Part shown: piece after piece, positions 35,069 through 43,395 of the stretch
Position numbering within the stretch: the first letter of the stretch is position 1
Layout: the number at the start of each line of letters is the position of its first letter
Assembly: GCF_900116135.1 (NCBI RefSeq)
Contig: NZ_FOZX01000004.1
Span: 186,001 to 250,000 of the forward strand
Reading direction: 5' to 3'
From: Saccharopolyspora flava
GTDB taxonomy: Bacteria; Actinomycetota; Actinomycetes; Mycobacteriales; Pseudonocardiaceae
Length of the DNA: 64,000 nt
Position numbers and translations under genes: made by a program
Notes under the pieces: model-generated
The model's database searches: none
Told to the model about the DNA's origin: nothing
The model's input: only the letters and a program-made list of their open reading frames with translations

Positions 35069-35932
35069 CGCGTTCTCCTTGAAGATCAGCGGCCGCACCT
35101 CGTCCTTGATCTCCAGCTGCTCGAAGTCGCGCATCCAGCGGTCCGGCTGGATGACCGGGAAGTCGGACCCGAAGAGCACCTTGTGGCGCAGCATCGAGTT
35201 CGCGGCGCGGACCAGCTGCGGCGGGAAGTACTTCGGCGACCAGCCGGACAGGTCGATGTAGACGTTGGGCTTGTGCGTGGCGACCGAGATCGCCGCGTCC
35301 TGCCACGGCACCGACGGGTGCGCCATGATGATCGTCAGCGTCGGGAAGTCGGCGGCGACGTCGTCGAGCAGCATCGGGTCCGAGTAGCGCAGCTTGATCC
35401 CGTGCCCGCCGGGCAGGCCCGCGCCGATGCCGGTCTGGCCGGTGTGGAACAGGGCGGGCACCCCGCACTCGGCGATGGCCTCGTAGAGCGGGTAGAAGCG
35501 CCGGTCGTGCGGTTCGAAGCCCTGCAGGCTGGGGTGGAACTTGAACCCGCGCACGCCGTGGTCGGCGACCAGCGCGCGAGCGCGCCGCGCCGCCGCCTTC
35601 CCCTGCCACGGGTCCACCGAGCCGAACGGGATCAGCACGTCGTTGTGCTCGGCTGCGCCCTCGGCGATCTCCTCCACCGAGTTCGCCGGGTGCCCGGTCT
35701 CGGAGGCGCAGTCCACGGTGAACACGACGGCCGCCATGTTCCGCTCGCGGTAGTGCTCGGCGATGCTCGCCAGGCTCGGGGTCCGCTCGGCGCCGGACTT
35801 GAAGTACTTCTCCGAGGCGGCCATCAGCTCGTCGTCCAGGGAGCGGTGGCCGTGGCTGTCGATCTCGACGTGGGTGTGCACGTCGATCGCGCTGATGCGT
35901 TCGAAGTCGATGCCGTACTCGTACCTGCTCAT
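35045..35932 (-). CDS. Amidohydrolase family protein (ACMSD-like)
   Basis: This 295-aa TIM-barrel amidohydrolase has the metal-binding HTHVE at the N-terminus (AIDVHTHVEIDSHG), GVRGFKFHPSLQGFEPHDRR, a conserved FHTGQTG, IIMAHPS, and the C-terminal Asp in LFGSDFPVIQPDRW. It belongs to the group containing decarboxylases and lactone hydrolases of aromatic catabolism. I chose ATG 35932 because GGAG stands 9 nt upstream; ATG 35941 abuts that site. It is divergent from the MarR regulator beside the iac-type genes, so a role in the same pathway is plausible. Confidence 0.83.
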   Translation of the reverse strand: MSRYEYGIDFERISAIDVHTHVEIDSHGHRSLDDELMAASEKYFKSGAERTPSLASIAEHYRERNMAAVVFTVDCASETGHPANSVEEIAEGAAEHNDVLIPFGSVDPWQGKAAARRARALVADHGVRGFKFHPSLQGFEPHDRRFYPLYEAIAECGVPALFHTGQTGIGAGLPGGHGIKLRYSDPMLLDDVAADFPTLTIIMAHPSVPWQDAAISVATHKPNVYIDLSGWSPKYFPPQLVRAANSMLRHKVLFGSDFPVIQPDRWMRDFEQLEIKDEVRPLIFKENALRALGLR

Positions 35933-35980
35933 CGCGCTCATCTCCGGCGGCTCGAAGCGGGACCTGCAAGAAGGAGAACA

Positions 35981-36021
35981 TCCATCGTTGCAGAATTCAA
36001 TGATTGATGTGGTGCTAGTGT
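35981..36021. promoter_or_regulatory. Divergent promoter/operator patch, MarR regulator and amidohydrolase
   Basis: An A/T-rich block, with TTGCAGAATTCAA (35988-36000) followed by TGATTGATG, lies between the two divergent starts. TAGTGT (36016-36021) is a likely -10 for the MarR gene, with its start 30 bp downstream. MarR repressors usually bind such A/T-rich inverted repeats near their own promoter. I cannot define exact half-sites. Confidence 0.4.
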
Positions 36022-36051
36022 GTGCGGCACGGACGAAGGGGAGGACCGAAC

Positions 36052-36495
36052 GTGGGCGCGCATCACGGCCTGGTCGATGACCTGGGGTTCCTGCTGTCGC
36101 GGGCGAGCGGTGTGGTGGCCCGCTCGGTCAGCGCCGAGCTGGAGCCCCTGGGCCTGCGGGTGCGGTCGTACTCGGTCCTGGCGCTGTCCGCGGAGGAGGG
36201 TGCGGGCATCAACCAGCGCAGGCTGGCCGAGATCATCGGGCTCGACCCCAGCCAGGTCGTGGCGCTGGTCGACGAGCTGGAGCAGCGAGACCTGGTGGCG
36301 CGCATCCCCGATCCCCGCGACCGGCGCAACAAGCTCGTCCAGGCCACCGAATCCGGGCGTGAGCTCGTCGCCGAGGCGCAGGCGCGGGTGACCGAGCTCG
36401 AGGACGGCTACTTCCACCGGATGTCACCCCGCCGCCTCGACGAACTGCGCGCGATCCTGCGCGAGATCTCCTTCCCGCACGAGCCCCACGCGTAG
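36052..36495 (+). CDS. iacR: MarR-family regulator (IacR-like)
   Basis: This 147-aa MarR winged-helix protein has LVDDLGFLLSRASGVVARSV at the N-terminus, the recognition region RRLAEIIGLDPSQVVALVDE, and the wing DLVARIPDPRDRRNKLVQAT. GTG 36052 has GGGGAGGA upstream. In Pseudomonas the MarR protein IacR represses the iac genes and is released by indole-3-acetate. This gene ends 9 bp from the convergent SDR gene of the cluster. The specific name is inferred from context. Confidence 0.8.
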   Translation: MGAHHGLVDDLGFLLSRASGVVARSVSAELEPLGLRVRSYSVLALSAEEGAGINQRRLAEIIGLDPSQVVALVDELEQRDLVARIPDPRDRRNKLVQATESGRELVAEAQARVTELEDGYFHRMSPRRLDELRAILREISFPHEPHA

Positions 36496-36504
36496 CCGCC
36501 CCGC

Positions 36505-37233
36505 TCAGCGCATGTGGAGGCCGCCGTTGATGTCCCAGCAGGCGCCGGTGACCGAGTGCGCGCGGGGTGAGGCCAGCAGCGCGACGACGTCGGCGACGAA
36601 CGCCGGATCGCCCAGGCGCCCGACCGGGATGTTGCGGGCGAACGCCTCCAGGTTCTCCTCGCCGACGATGCCGCGCACCGCCGGCGAGTCCTGCGGGCCC
36701 GGCGAGACCGCGTTGACCGTCACGCTGCGCGAGGCCAGTTCGCGGGCGAAGACCTTCGTCGCCGACATGATCGCGCCCTTCGACGACGCGTAGTGCCCGC
36801 CGGTGGCCGTGCCGCCGTTCTGGCCCGCCAGCGAGGCCATGTTCACGATCCGGCCGTAGCCCTGCTCGGCCATGTGCGCGCCGAAGACCTGGCAGGCCTG
36901 GAACGTGCCGGTGACGTTCACGGCCATCACCTCGTCGAATTCCTCCGGGGTGATGTCGAACAGCGGGGTCGCCTTCGTGCGGGCCGCGTTGTTCACCAGC
37001 ACCCGCACCGGCCCGAACTCCGCGACCACCGATTCCAGCAGTCCGGTGAGCGCCTCCCGGTCGGTGACGTCGACCGCGCGGCCGCGCGCGGTGGTGGGAT
37101 CCAGCGACGTGGCCAGCTCCCGGGCGCCCGCGCCGTCGACGTCGGCGATCACCACGGCGTGCCCGTCGGCGTGCAGGCGGCGGGCGATGGCCGCGCCCAG
37201 CCCGTTCGCCCCGCCGGTGACCACGGCCGTCAC
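36505..37233 (-). CDS. iacE: SDR-family oxidoreductase (IacE-like)
   Basis: This 242-aa short-chain dehydrogenase has the cofactor motif VVTGGANGLGAAIAR, the NNAA motif (VRVLVNNAART), catalytic Ser in NMASLAG, YASSK (Tyr-x3-Lys), and a C-terminal CWDINGGLHMR. The GTG start at 37233 overlaps the stop of the dioxygenase small subunit (GTGA), which fixes the start. In the iac cluster the SDR IacE sits beside the IacC/IacD dioxygenase. It probably oxidises a hydroxylated indole or dihydrodiol intermediate. Confidence 0.85.
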   Translation of the reverse strand: MTAVVTGGANGLGAAIARRLHADGHAVVIADVDGAGARELATSLDPTTARGRAVDVTDREALTGLLESVVAEFGPVRVLVNNAARTKATPLFDITPEEFDEVMAVNVTGTFQACQVFGAHMAEQGYGRIVNMASLAGQNGGTATGGHYASSKGAIMSATKVFARELASRSVTVNAVSPGPQDSPAVRGIVGEENLEAFARNIPVGRLGDPAFVADVVALLASPRAHSVTGACWDINGGLHMR

Positions 37234-37730
37234 AGCAGGAATCCCGCTGCGGGAACGGCGTCCTCGCTGTTGACCAGCCGGATCACCTTGCGCACCAGCG
37301 AGTCCCGCTCGCCGAGCCGGATCGTGTAGTCGACGTCGGCCGCCCACAGGTCGTGCGTCCCGCGCTTGTAGGCCACCAGGACCTGCGCGGCGCGCAACGA
37401 CACCTCCGCGTCGGAGACCGCGGTGGGCACGAAGCGGGAGACCGTGCGGACCGTGATCGCCGAGTCCACCGCGGCGATCGCGTAGCCCTCGGTCATGCGG
37501 TCGACCCGCAACCGCCGCATCCGCGCGTCGTCGTAGGCCATGTTGAGCACGTCGTCGAACTCCTCGGCGTCCCGGTCGATCGGGATCGCGTAGACGCCGT
37601 CCTCCGCGTAGAGCTCCTGCCACGCGCGGTAGTCCTTGCGGTCGAGCAGCTCGGCCTCCCGCCACACCAGCTCGATCGCCCGGGACACCCGGACATCACC
37701 GTCCAGCACCGGATTTCGCAGGTCAGCCAT
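37230..37730 (-). CDS. iacD: Ring-hydroxylating dioxygenase small (beta) subunit, IacD-like
   Basis: This 166-aa protein has the NTF2-like fold of dioxygenase beta subunits: VSRAIELVWREAELLDRKDY, WQELYAEDGVYAIPIDRDAE, and a C-terminal SLVRKVIRLVNSED. The start ATG 37730 overlaps the stop of the alpha subunit gene by eight bases. It is structural and forms an alpha3beta3-type oxygenase with IacC. It is of normal length. Confidence 0.9.
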   Translation of the reverse strand: MADLRNPVLDGDVRVSRAIELVWREAELLDRKDYRAWQELYAEDGVYAIPIDRDAEEFDDVLNMAYDDARMRRLRVDRMTEGYAIAAVDSAITVRTVSRFVPTAVSDAEVSLRAAQVLVAYKRGTHDLWAADVDYTIRLGERDSLVRKVIRLVNSEDAVPAAGFLL

Positions 37731-39021
37731 CGGCCATCATCGCCTTCCACTGCGCGTAGGCGGCGCGCATCCCGGTCTCGTCGGTGACGTGCGAGGTCGG
37801 CCAGCCCTCCGGCGACGAGGTCTCGCGGCCCAGGCCGCGATTGACCATGATCGGCATGTCGGGGGCGGCGGTGGTGCCGCGCTGCACCCGGTCCCAGCCC
37901 TCGGCGTCGTCGGGCGTGCCGAACCCGAACGGCCCCTGGAAGTGCTCGTGCGCGCGCAGCCGCTCGCGGTTGACCGGCCCGGTGATCTCCGGCGGCCCGT
38001 CCGGGCCGATCGCGACGTGCTCGATCTCGGTCTCGCCGACGCTGATCGGCCGCAGCACCCGGAAGAACGAGATCGACATCGACACGTTCGGGAACAGGTT
38101 GAGGTTGAACCCGGTTCCGTGCATCGCCCGCACCAGCCGCCGGATCCCGGCTTCGTCGACACCGGCCGACTCCAGCCGGGAGACCAGGGAGCGGAACCGG
38201 TCCTGCAGCTTCTCGGTGCCGTCGTCGACGTCGAGATCGGAGTGCTCGGGCACCATCCGCATCACCGAGTGCCCGTGGCCGAGGTCGTGCGTGACGGCCT
38301 CCGGGTCGGTCATGAAGCTCATCATGTTCGCCGTCTCGGCGTCCACCGACGCCATCCACGAGCGGTGCACGATCGGGAAGTGGTAGCCGTCCGTGGTGTT
38401 CTCCAGCTGGATCTTCCAGTTCCCCCGATACCGGAACCGGTGCGTTCCCAGCACTTTCACCGGATAGCCGCCGCCCTGCTTGAAGAACCGGTCGATCCAC
38501 GGCCGCGCGTCGCCCAGGAACTCCGCCAGCGGTTCGGCGTCGTCGTCGAAGGTCGCGAAGATCATCCCGCCGCAGGACTCGGTGCGCAGCCGCCGCAGGC
38601 CCATGCCGCCGCGATCCAGCACCCCGGTGTAGCCGTCGGGGTAGGGGACGCCGCGCAGCGAGCCGTCCAGCCCGTAGGACCACGCGTGGTAGGGGCAGGT
38701 GAAACCGTTGGCGCGCCCCGACTTCCGCTCGCACACGCTGGCGCCGCGATGCCGGCAGCGGTTGAGCATCGTGCGCACCTCGCCGCGCCGGTCGCGGGTG
38801 ACGATGACCGGCTGCCTGCCGACGTGCGTGGACTTGAACGTGCCCGGCTCCGGCAGCTCGCTGTCGTGCGCCACCCACACCCAGCTGCGCTCGAAGATCC
38901 GCGTCATCTCCAGCTCGAAGATCCCGGGATCGGTGTAGAGCCGCGCGGCGACGCGGTCCGGCGCGACGAGCTCGGCGGGCGGCAGGGCGTGGACGTTGCT
39001 CGCGGTGATCTCGGCGGTCAT
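37723..39021 (-). CDS. iacC: Ring-hydroxylating dioxygenase large (alpha) subunit, IacC-like
   Basis: This 432-aa subunit has an N-terminal Rieske domain with ligands Cys89, His91, Cys109 and His112 (NRCRHRG, FTCPYHAWSYGLDG), and a catalytic domain with Asp211, His214 and His219 (ENTTDGYHFPIVH) as the electron-bridge and iron ligands. In the iac pathway the IacCD oxygenase acts on the oxidised indole-acetate intermediate before catechol forms. A dedicated reductase (IacF) is not seen nearby. Confidence 0.93.
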   Translation of the reverse strand: MTAEITASNVHALPPAELVAPDRVAARLYTDPGIFELEMTRIFERSWVWVAHDSELPEPGTFKSTHVGRQPVIVTRDRRGEVRTMLNRCRHRGASVCERKSGRANGFTCPYHAWSYGLDGSLRGVPYPDGYTGVLDRGGMGLRRLRTESCGGMIFATFDDDAEPLAEFLGDARPWIDRFFKQGGGYPVKVLGTHRFRYRGNWKIQLENTTDGYHFPIVHRSWMASVDAETANMMSFMTDPEAVTHDLGHGHSVMRMVPEHSDLDVDDGTEKLQDRFRSLVSRLESAGVDEAGIRRLVRAMHGTGFNLNLFPNVSMSISFFRVLRPISVGETEIEHVAIGPDGPPEITGPVNRERLRAHEHFQGPFGFGTPDDAEGWDRVQRGTTAAPDMPIMVNRGLGRETSSPEGWPTSHVTDETGMRAAYAQWKAMMADG

Positions 39022-39030
39022 CGGGACACC

Positions 39031-39396
39031 TCAGTACTCGCGCGGCGTGAGCGCCCGGCCGATCCGGGCCTCGATCTTGGTGTACTTCCACAACTTCCAC
39101 TCCGACTGTCCTACTCGGACGGTGCGGAACAGGTCGCACGCGGCCCGGACGGTCGGCTGGGAGTCGACGTCGGCCAGCAGGTAGCAGGTCCACGGCCACG
39201 AGTCCGACGGCCCGACCAGGTGGCTGTCGTCGTCGATGTCGCCGATGAACTCCACGCCCGGCAGCGCCTTGATGCCGTCCATCATCTCGACGAACGCGCT
39301 CCAGACGTCTGCGGCGGTGACGCCGTCGCGGGGCAGGTCGAAGAAGTTCTGGTTGATGCCGATGCAGAACAGCACCCGCAGCGGTGCAGCGGTCAT
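39031..39396 (-). CDS. iacB: IacB-like small protein
   Basis: This 121-aa protein opens LRVLFCIGINQNFFDLPRDG, contains DDDSHLVGPSDSWPWTCYLL, and ends IEARIGRALTPREY. These features match my recollection of IacB, a small protein found only with indole-3-acetate catabolic genes, probably with a ferredoxin-like dimeric barrel (Dabb) fold. Its exact reaction is unresolved. It sits 27 bp after iacA and 9 bp before iacC, as in known iac operons. It is the most specific marker for naming this cluster. Confidence 0.82.
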   Translation of the reverse strand: MTAAPLRVLFCIGINQNFFDLPRDGVTAADVWSAFVEMMDGIKALPGVEFIGDIDDDSHLVGPSDSWPWTCYLLADVDSQPTVRAACDLFRTVRVGQSEWKLWKYTKIEARIGRALTPREY

Positions 39397-39423
39397 GGCG
39401 TCTCCCCGGGGTCGAGGTCGGGA

Positions 39424-40557
39424 TCAGCGGAATCCGGGCACCGTCGGCGGACGTCCCAGCAGCACGGACCCGGCGGCGTCGTACATCGAGGGCATCAGGA
39501 ACGCGTGCAGCGCCGGCACCTGCGAGTCCTGGCGCATCCGCTGCAGCGGATGGGAGTTGTCGATGGTCGCGGTCCCGGAGAACCCGCACACCTCGTGCAC
39601 CACCCGCGCGGCCGTGGCCGCCACGTGCGTCGCCGACAACCGGATCTGCGCGTTCTGCTCGTCGGAGGCCTCGCCGCCGGCCGCGACGGTGTCCCACACG
39701 TCCTGGGCGACCTCGTAGTAGAACGCGCGCGCCGACCGCAGCGACGCCACCGCCTGCGCGTACCCGGTGCGGTAGTAGGCGCGGTCGGCCAGCGGGGGAG
39801 CGCCGGTCACCCCGGTGCGCGACCCCGCCCGCGCGGCGAAGTCCAGCGCCGCCCCCGCCACGCCCAGACCCACCGCCGCGTGCACCTGAGCCTGGTAGCC
39901 GATCGTGGGGTAGTGGTACAGCGGCTCGTCCACGCACGACGCACCGCCGCGCACGAACGTCCACTCGTGCGGCACCTCCACGTCGCGCACCACCACGTCG
40001 AACGAGCCCGAGGCGCGCATCCCCGTGACGTCCCAGTCCCGCACGATCTCCACCTGCTCGGGACGCAGCACCGCCGCGCGCGGCCGGTTGTCGCCGTCGG
40101 CGTCGCCCGGGATGCCCACGCTGAGCAGGTCGGCGGCCATGCAGCCGCTGGCGAACCGCCACCGGCCCGAGACCAGGTAGCCGCGCTCGGTGCGGGTGAC
40201 CGGGTTGACCGGGAACATCGCGCCCCCGTAGACCACGTCCGGTCCCTCGGCGTAGACCTCCGCCTGCGTCTCCGGCGGCAGGCACGCCAGGTAGGTCCCG
40301 GCCGAGCCGAAACCCGCCACCCAGCCGGTGGACCCGTCCACCGACGAGATCCGCTCGACGGCGCGCAGGAACTCCGGCGGCGGCAGCGGGGCGCCGCCGA
40401 ACCGAGCCGGGGTGGACGCGCGGAACAGCCCCAATCCCTTGAGCCTGCCGACGAAGTCGCGGGGGACGTAGGACTGCGCGTGGAACTCCTCGCGGCGCTC
40501 GGCGAGCTCGGTCAGCACCGCCTCCCACGCCGCGTCACCGGCGGATCCCTCGAGCAT
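39424..40557 (-). CDS. iacA: Flavin-dependent indole-3-acetate monooxygenase, IacA-like
   Basis: This 377-aa protein has the acyl-CoA dehydrogenase fold of two-component flavin monooxygenases (IacA, HpaB/ActVA class): SSVDGSTGWVAGFGSAGTYL, YLVSGRWRFASGCMAADLLS, WDVTGMRASGSFDVVVRDVE, and GFSGTATIDNSHPLQRMRQD. IacA hydroxylates indole-3-acetate using reduced flavin from a partner reductase, here probably the gene at 42273. ATG 40557 has AGGAG upstream; longer frames run through the promoter. It is first of the five-gene operon iacA-B-C-D-E. A two-part operator lies 54 bp upstream. Confidence 0.85.
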   Translation of the reverse strand: MLEGSAGDAAWEAVLTELAERREEFHAQSYVPRDFVGRLKGLGLFRASTPARFGGAPLPPPEFLRAVERISSVDGSTGWVAGFGSAGTYLACLPPETQAEVYAEGPDVVYGGAMFPVNPVTRTERGYLVSGRWRFASGCMAADLLSVGIPGDADGDNRPRAAVLRPEQVEIVRDWDVTGMRASGSFDVVVRDVEVPHEWTFVRGGASCVDEPLYHYPTIGYQAQVHAAVGLGVAGAALDFAARAGSRTGVTGAPPLADRAYYRTGYAQAVASLRSARAFYYEVAQDVWDTVAAGGEASDEQNAQIRLSATHVAATAARVVHEVCGFSGTATIDNSHPLQRMRQDSQVPALHAFLMPSMYDAAGSVLLGRPPTVPGFR

Positions 40558-40588
40558 GGCACGCTCCTCGTCGTCGGGGTGCGCTTCG

Positions 40589-40656
40589 ACGCTAAGCAGC
40601 CGCGGCGCGCGGCGACATCGGGATTGCCCAGGTGGCGAGTAGGGGAAATCTTCAGC
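40589..40656 (-). promoter_or_regulatory. iacA promoter with two-part response-regulator-type operator
   Basis: Minus-strand order: site A (40656-40639, a quasi-palindrome whose other strand reads GTAGGGGAAATCTTCAGC), 9 bp, site B GGGCAATCCCGATGTCGC (40629-40612), 17 bp, -10 box TAGCGT (40594-40589). Two other promoters in the island (42177, 46073) have the same order and spacing. Site A read forwards also stands 21 bp before TAGCCT (40678-40683), the likely -10 of the divergent sensor kinase gene. Confidence 0.65.
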
Positions 40657-40689
40657 GACGAGGCCGCCGACCGGATCTAGCCTGGGGTG

Positions 40690-42180
40690 ATGGTGGTCGA
40701 TCCGCAGGCGCCGGAACTGGTGGACTCCGACTTCGTCGCGATGATGCGCGCCTCCCACCTGTGCGTGCTGATCCACGACGCGGCGACCAAGAACATCCTG
40801 TGGGCCAACCCGGCCGCGTGCGCGCTGCTGGAGTGGAGCGTCAGCGAGCTGCGGCCGCTCAAGGCCAACCACATGAGCAGCTCCGCCCAGCAGTACGACC
40901 GGGTCATCGGCCGGGCCTGGCTGCAGGACGCCGTCGAGCGGGGCATGAGCCGCATCGAGTGGCACTACCGGTCCAGAACCGGGCGCGTCATCCCCACCGA
41001 CGCCGTCGCCGTGCGCGTCGAACTGGCCCAGGGACCTGCGGTGATGGTGCAGTTCCGGGACGTCGAGCGGGAGCAGCGGGTGGAGGCCGAGCTGCGCCAG
41101 ACCACCTCCTACGTCGACGCGCTGGCCCGGCACACCTCCACGGTCGCGTTCATGCTCGACTCCGCCGGTGCGATCCGCTTCGCCACCGACACCGCGCTGA
41201 CGCACCTCGGGCTGTCCGGCGACACCGAGCCGCCCGTCGGGCGGTTGCTGACCTCCTACGCCCGGTTGCGGCGCGACGGCGCCGAGATCGGCTGGGCGGA
41301 GGCCGCGGCTGCGGCCGACCCGGCGGCGCCCGTGCGGCTGGAGATCCCCGGCGCCGAACCCGTGACGCTGGAAGGCGGGCTGGAGCGGCTGCGCGACGTC
41401 GACGCGTTCCTGATGATCCTGCACGACGTCTCCACCCGGATCCGCGGCGAGGAGCGGCGGGAGCTGGAACTGCGGCACGAGAACCACCTGGCCCGCTACA
41501 ACGCGATGGGCGACATGGCGATGGCCATCGCCCATGAGCTCGGCCAGCCGCTGGCCGCCGCCGCGAACTTCGTCGCCGGGGTGCGCGCCCACGCCCAGGC
41601 GCTGGAGTCGGTCGGCCGCGTGCCGCCGGGCACCACCGAGCAGCTGGAGTACGGGCTGGACAGCGCCGACCGGCAGATCGACCGGGTCTCGGCGATCGTC
41701 GGGGCGCTGCGGTCGTTCGTCGGCCACCTCGAACACGTCGAGCAGGTCGTGGACCTCAACGCGATCGTCGACGAATGCCTGTACTTCGTGCGGTTGCGCG
41801 CGTCCGCCGCCGGGGTGGAGGTCGGGGTGCGGTTGAGCGAGCAGCCGCTGCCGGTGCGCTGCGAACGCGTGCTGACCGGGCAGGTGGTGCTCAACCTGTG
41901 CTTCAACGCCATCGACGAGATGGCCGGGACCGACCGCGCGGACCGCCGGATCGAGCTGATCACCGAGCTCCGCGACGAGGACGGGGCCGTCGTCGTCGCC
42001 GACCGGGGGTGCGGGGTGCGGGCGGACCCGTTCGCGGAGTCGTTCACCAGCAAGGAGCACGGCAGCGGCATCGGCCTCGCGCTGAGCTACCGCATCATCA
42101 ACCGCCAGCACGGCTCGATCTGGTGCGAACCCCGAGACGGCGGAGGCTCGCTGTTCGCCTTCACCCTCCCGCTGGCGTAG
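40690..42180 (+). CDS. PAS-domain sensor histidine kinase (FixL type)
   Basis: This 496-aa cytoplasmic kinase has no membrane segments. It has an N-terminal PAS-like region (HLCVLIHDAATKNILWANPA), probably a second around residues 140-250, and then the H-box MAIAHELGQPLAAAANFVAG with phospho-acceptor His282. The ATPase N-box is LNLCFNAIDEM, the G1 box VVVADRGCGV, and the G2 box GSGIGLALSYRI. FixL-type kinases pair with FixJ-type regulators such as the one at 43396. TAGCCT at 40678 lies 6 nt before ATG 40690 with no ribosome site, so it is probably leaderless. It likely senses indole-3-acetate or an intermediate. Confidence 0.87.
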   Translation: MVVDPQAPELVDSDFVAMMRASHLCVLIHDAATKNILWANPAACALLEWSVSELRPLKANHMSSSAQQYDRVIGRAWLQDAVERGMSRIEWHYRSRTGRVIPTDAVAVRVELAQGPAVMVQFRDVEREQRVEAELRQTTSYVDALARHTSTVAFMLDSAGAIRFATDTALTHLGLSGDTEPPVGRLLTSYARLRRDGAEIGWAEAAAAADPAAPVRLEIPGAEPVTLEGGLERLRDVDAFLMILHDVSTRIRGEERRELELRHENHLARYNAMGDMAMAIAHELGQPLAAAANFVAGVRAHAQALESVGRVPPGTTEQLEYGLDSADRQIDRVSAIVGALRSFVGHLEHVEQVVDLNAIVDECLYFVRLRASAAGVEVGVRLSEQPLPVRCERVLTGQVVLNLCFNAIDEMAGTDRADRRIELITELRDEDGAVVVADRGCGVRADPFAESFTSKEHGSGIGLALSYRIINRQHGSIWCEPRDGGGSLFAFTLPLA

Positions 42181-42244
42181 GGAAAAGCTTCAGCGGGCGG
42201 TGGGGAAGTCTCGATGTCGCCGGGGAGCCGGGGGAACGTAGGTT
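42177..42244 (+). promoter_or_regulatory. Flavin reductase promoter with the shared two-part operator
   Basis: Site A GTAGGGAAAAGCTTCAGC (42177-42194) overlaps the stop codon of the sensor kinase. After 7 bp comes site B GGGGAAGTCTCGATGTCGC (42202-42220), and 18 bp further the -10 box TAGGTT (42239-42244). Spacing matches the iacA and transporter promoters. Site B occupies the -35 position, as expected for an activator that contacts RNA polymerase. Confidence 0.65.
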
Positions 42245-42272
42245 CGTGGGGAGCCGGCCGGGAGGAGGAGCC

Positions 42273-42770
42273 GTGGCAGAGCTGATGCCCGCGCAGCGGG
42301 AGTTCCGGGCGGCGATGGCGACCCTGTCGGCCGGGGTCAGCGTCGTCACCACCGACGGTCCGGCGGGGCGCGCGGGCATCACCGTCAGCGCCGCCTGCTC
42401 GGTCACCGACGAGCCGCCGACGATGCTGGTGTGCGTGCACCGCGCCAGCCGCGCGCACGACGTGCTCGCCGCCAACGCGCGGGCCTGCGTGAACGTGCTC
42501 GGTTCCGGTCAGCGGGACCTGGCGCTGCGTTTCGCCGGGGCGCTGCCGATGCACGAGCGGTTCACCGGCGAGGTCTGCGACTTCGCCGAGGTGCCGGTGC
42601 TGCGGGACGCGGCCTCCTCGGTGATCGGGCGCCTGAGCCAGGTGCGGGTCCAGGGCTCGCACTCGGTGATGTTCCTCGAGGCCGAGCGGGTGATCACCCG
42701 CTCCGGCAGCGGTGGCCTGGTGTACTTCCAGCGCGAGTTCCACGGCCTGGCGGGAGCGCGTCGTGGATGA
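42273..42770 (+). CDS. iacG: Flavin reductase (IacG-like)
   Basis: This 165-aa protein has the split-barrel FMN-binding fold of HpaC-type reductases: FRAAMATLSAGVSVVTTDGP, GITVSAACSVTDEPPTMLVC, NVLGSGQRDLALRFAG, and a C-terminal VYFQREFHGL. It would supply reduced flavin to the IacA monooxygenase. GTG 42273 is preceded by GGAGGAGGAG. It has its own promoter carrying the island's two-part operator. Its stop overlaps the GTG of the next gene. Confidence 0.87.
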   Translation: MAELMPAQREFRAAMATLSAGVSVVTTDGPAGRAGITVSAACSVTDEPPTMLVCVHRASRAHDVLAANARACVNVLGSGQRDLALRFAGALPMHERFTGEVCDFAEVPVLRDAASSVIGRLSQVRVQGSHSVMFLEAERVITRSGSGGLVYFQREFHGLAGARRG

Positions 42771-43026
42771 CCGGACGATGACCCTGACCTGCTACGAGGA
42801 CACGCACGGCTACGGCTGGCGGCACGTCGACCTGTTCGTCCACGACACCGCCGGTCGTGAGCTGGAGTGGGTCCACTGGCTCGTCGACGCCGACGGTCCG
42901 GACGCCGCCGACGCCGCCACCGCCGAGGTCGAACCCCTCCTGCGCCGCACCACCCCGTGGCGGCACGGCATCAGCCCCTCGGGCATGCACTACTGGACGG
43001 CACAAGCCACCTGGACCGAACCCTGA
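42763..43026 (+). CDS. Small protein of unknown function coupled to the flavin reductase
   Basis: This 87-aa acidic, Trp/His-rich protein contains YGWRHVDLFVHDTAGRELEW, VHWLVDADG and a C-terminal GISPSGMHYWTAQATW. I do not recognise the family. GTG 42763 overlaps the iacG stop codon; ATG 42778 is an alternative. Translational coupling to the reductase suggests it belongs to the same catabolic unit. It has no signal peptide or membrane segment. A palindromic repeat array starts 28 bp after its stop. Confidence 0.7.
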   Translation: MDDRTMTLTCYEDTHGYGWRHVDLFVHDTAGRELEWVHWLVDADGPDAADAATAEVEPLLRRTTPWRHGISPSGMHYWTAQATWTEP

Positions 43027-43395
43027 CCGGAACCCGGTCGTGTTGGGTGGGCGCAGTTTTCATGAAAACTTCCCCCACCCAACCACCACCCTCACGTCCC
43101 CTTCCCGATGTCAGTTTTCATGAAAACTTCCTCCACCCGACCACCACCCCGACGTCCTCCTCCCGGATGTCAGTTTTCATGAAAACTTCCCCTCCCCACG
43201 AGGACGGTACTCATCGAGTCCGATGAAAGACGTTATCCACAAGTGGTTTTCGAGGTGGTCGTCGTGGGGTCTCTCGGTGTCCGTTGGTGTGGGGGTGGGG
43301 GGAGTTTTCATGAAAACTTCGCGATTGTGGGGGCGTGACCGAGGGGGTTTTGGGTTTTCGTGGGGGAGTGCAGTTTTCATGAAAACTGCGCGGGG
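43027..43395. repeat. Five-copy AGTTTTCATGAAAACT palindrome array
   Basis: This 369-bp gap between convergent genes holds five copies of the 16-bp perfect palindrome (43055-43070, 43113-43128, 43172-43187, 43303-43318, 43372-43387). The first three sit in tandem repeats of 58 and 59 bp whose spacer is also conserved (CCACCC, ACCACCACC, ACGTCC, GATGT blocks). The core is identical to the three copies after pqqE. No gene is visible in the gap. Confidence 0.88.

Noticed and set aside
37493..40528. Long open frames on both strands across the iac genes (about 1000 aa each)
   Set aside because: They are out-of-frame shadows. IacA, IacB, IacC and IacD each have conserved catalytic motifs and ribosome sites in their own frames.
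43054..43187. CRISPR array
   Set aside because: The repeated core is a 16-bp palindrome and the 'spacers' are themselves conserved direct repeats; spacing is irregular after the third copy and no cas genes are near.
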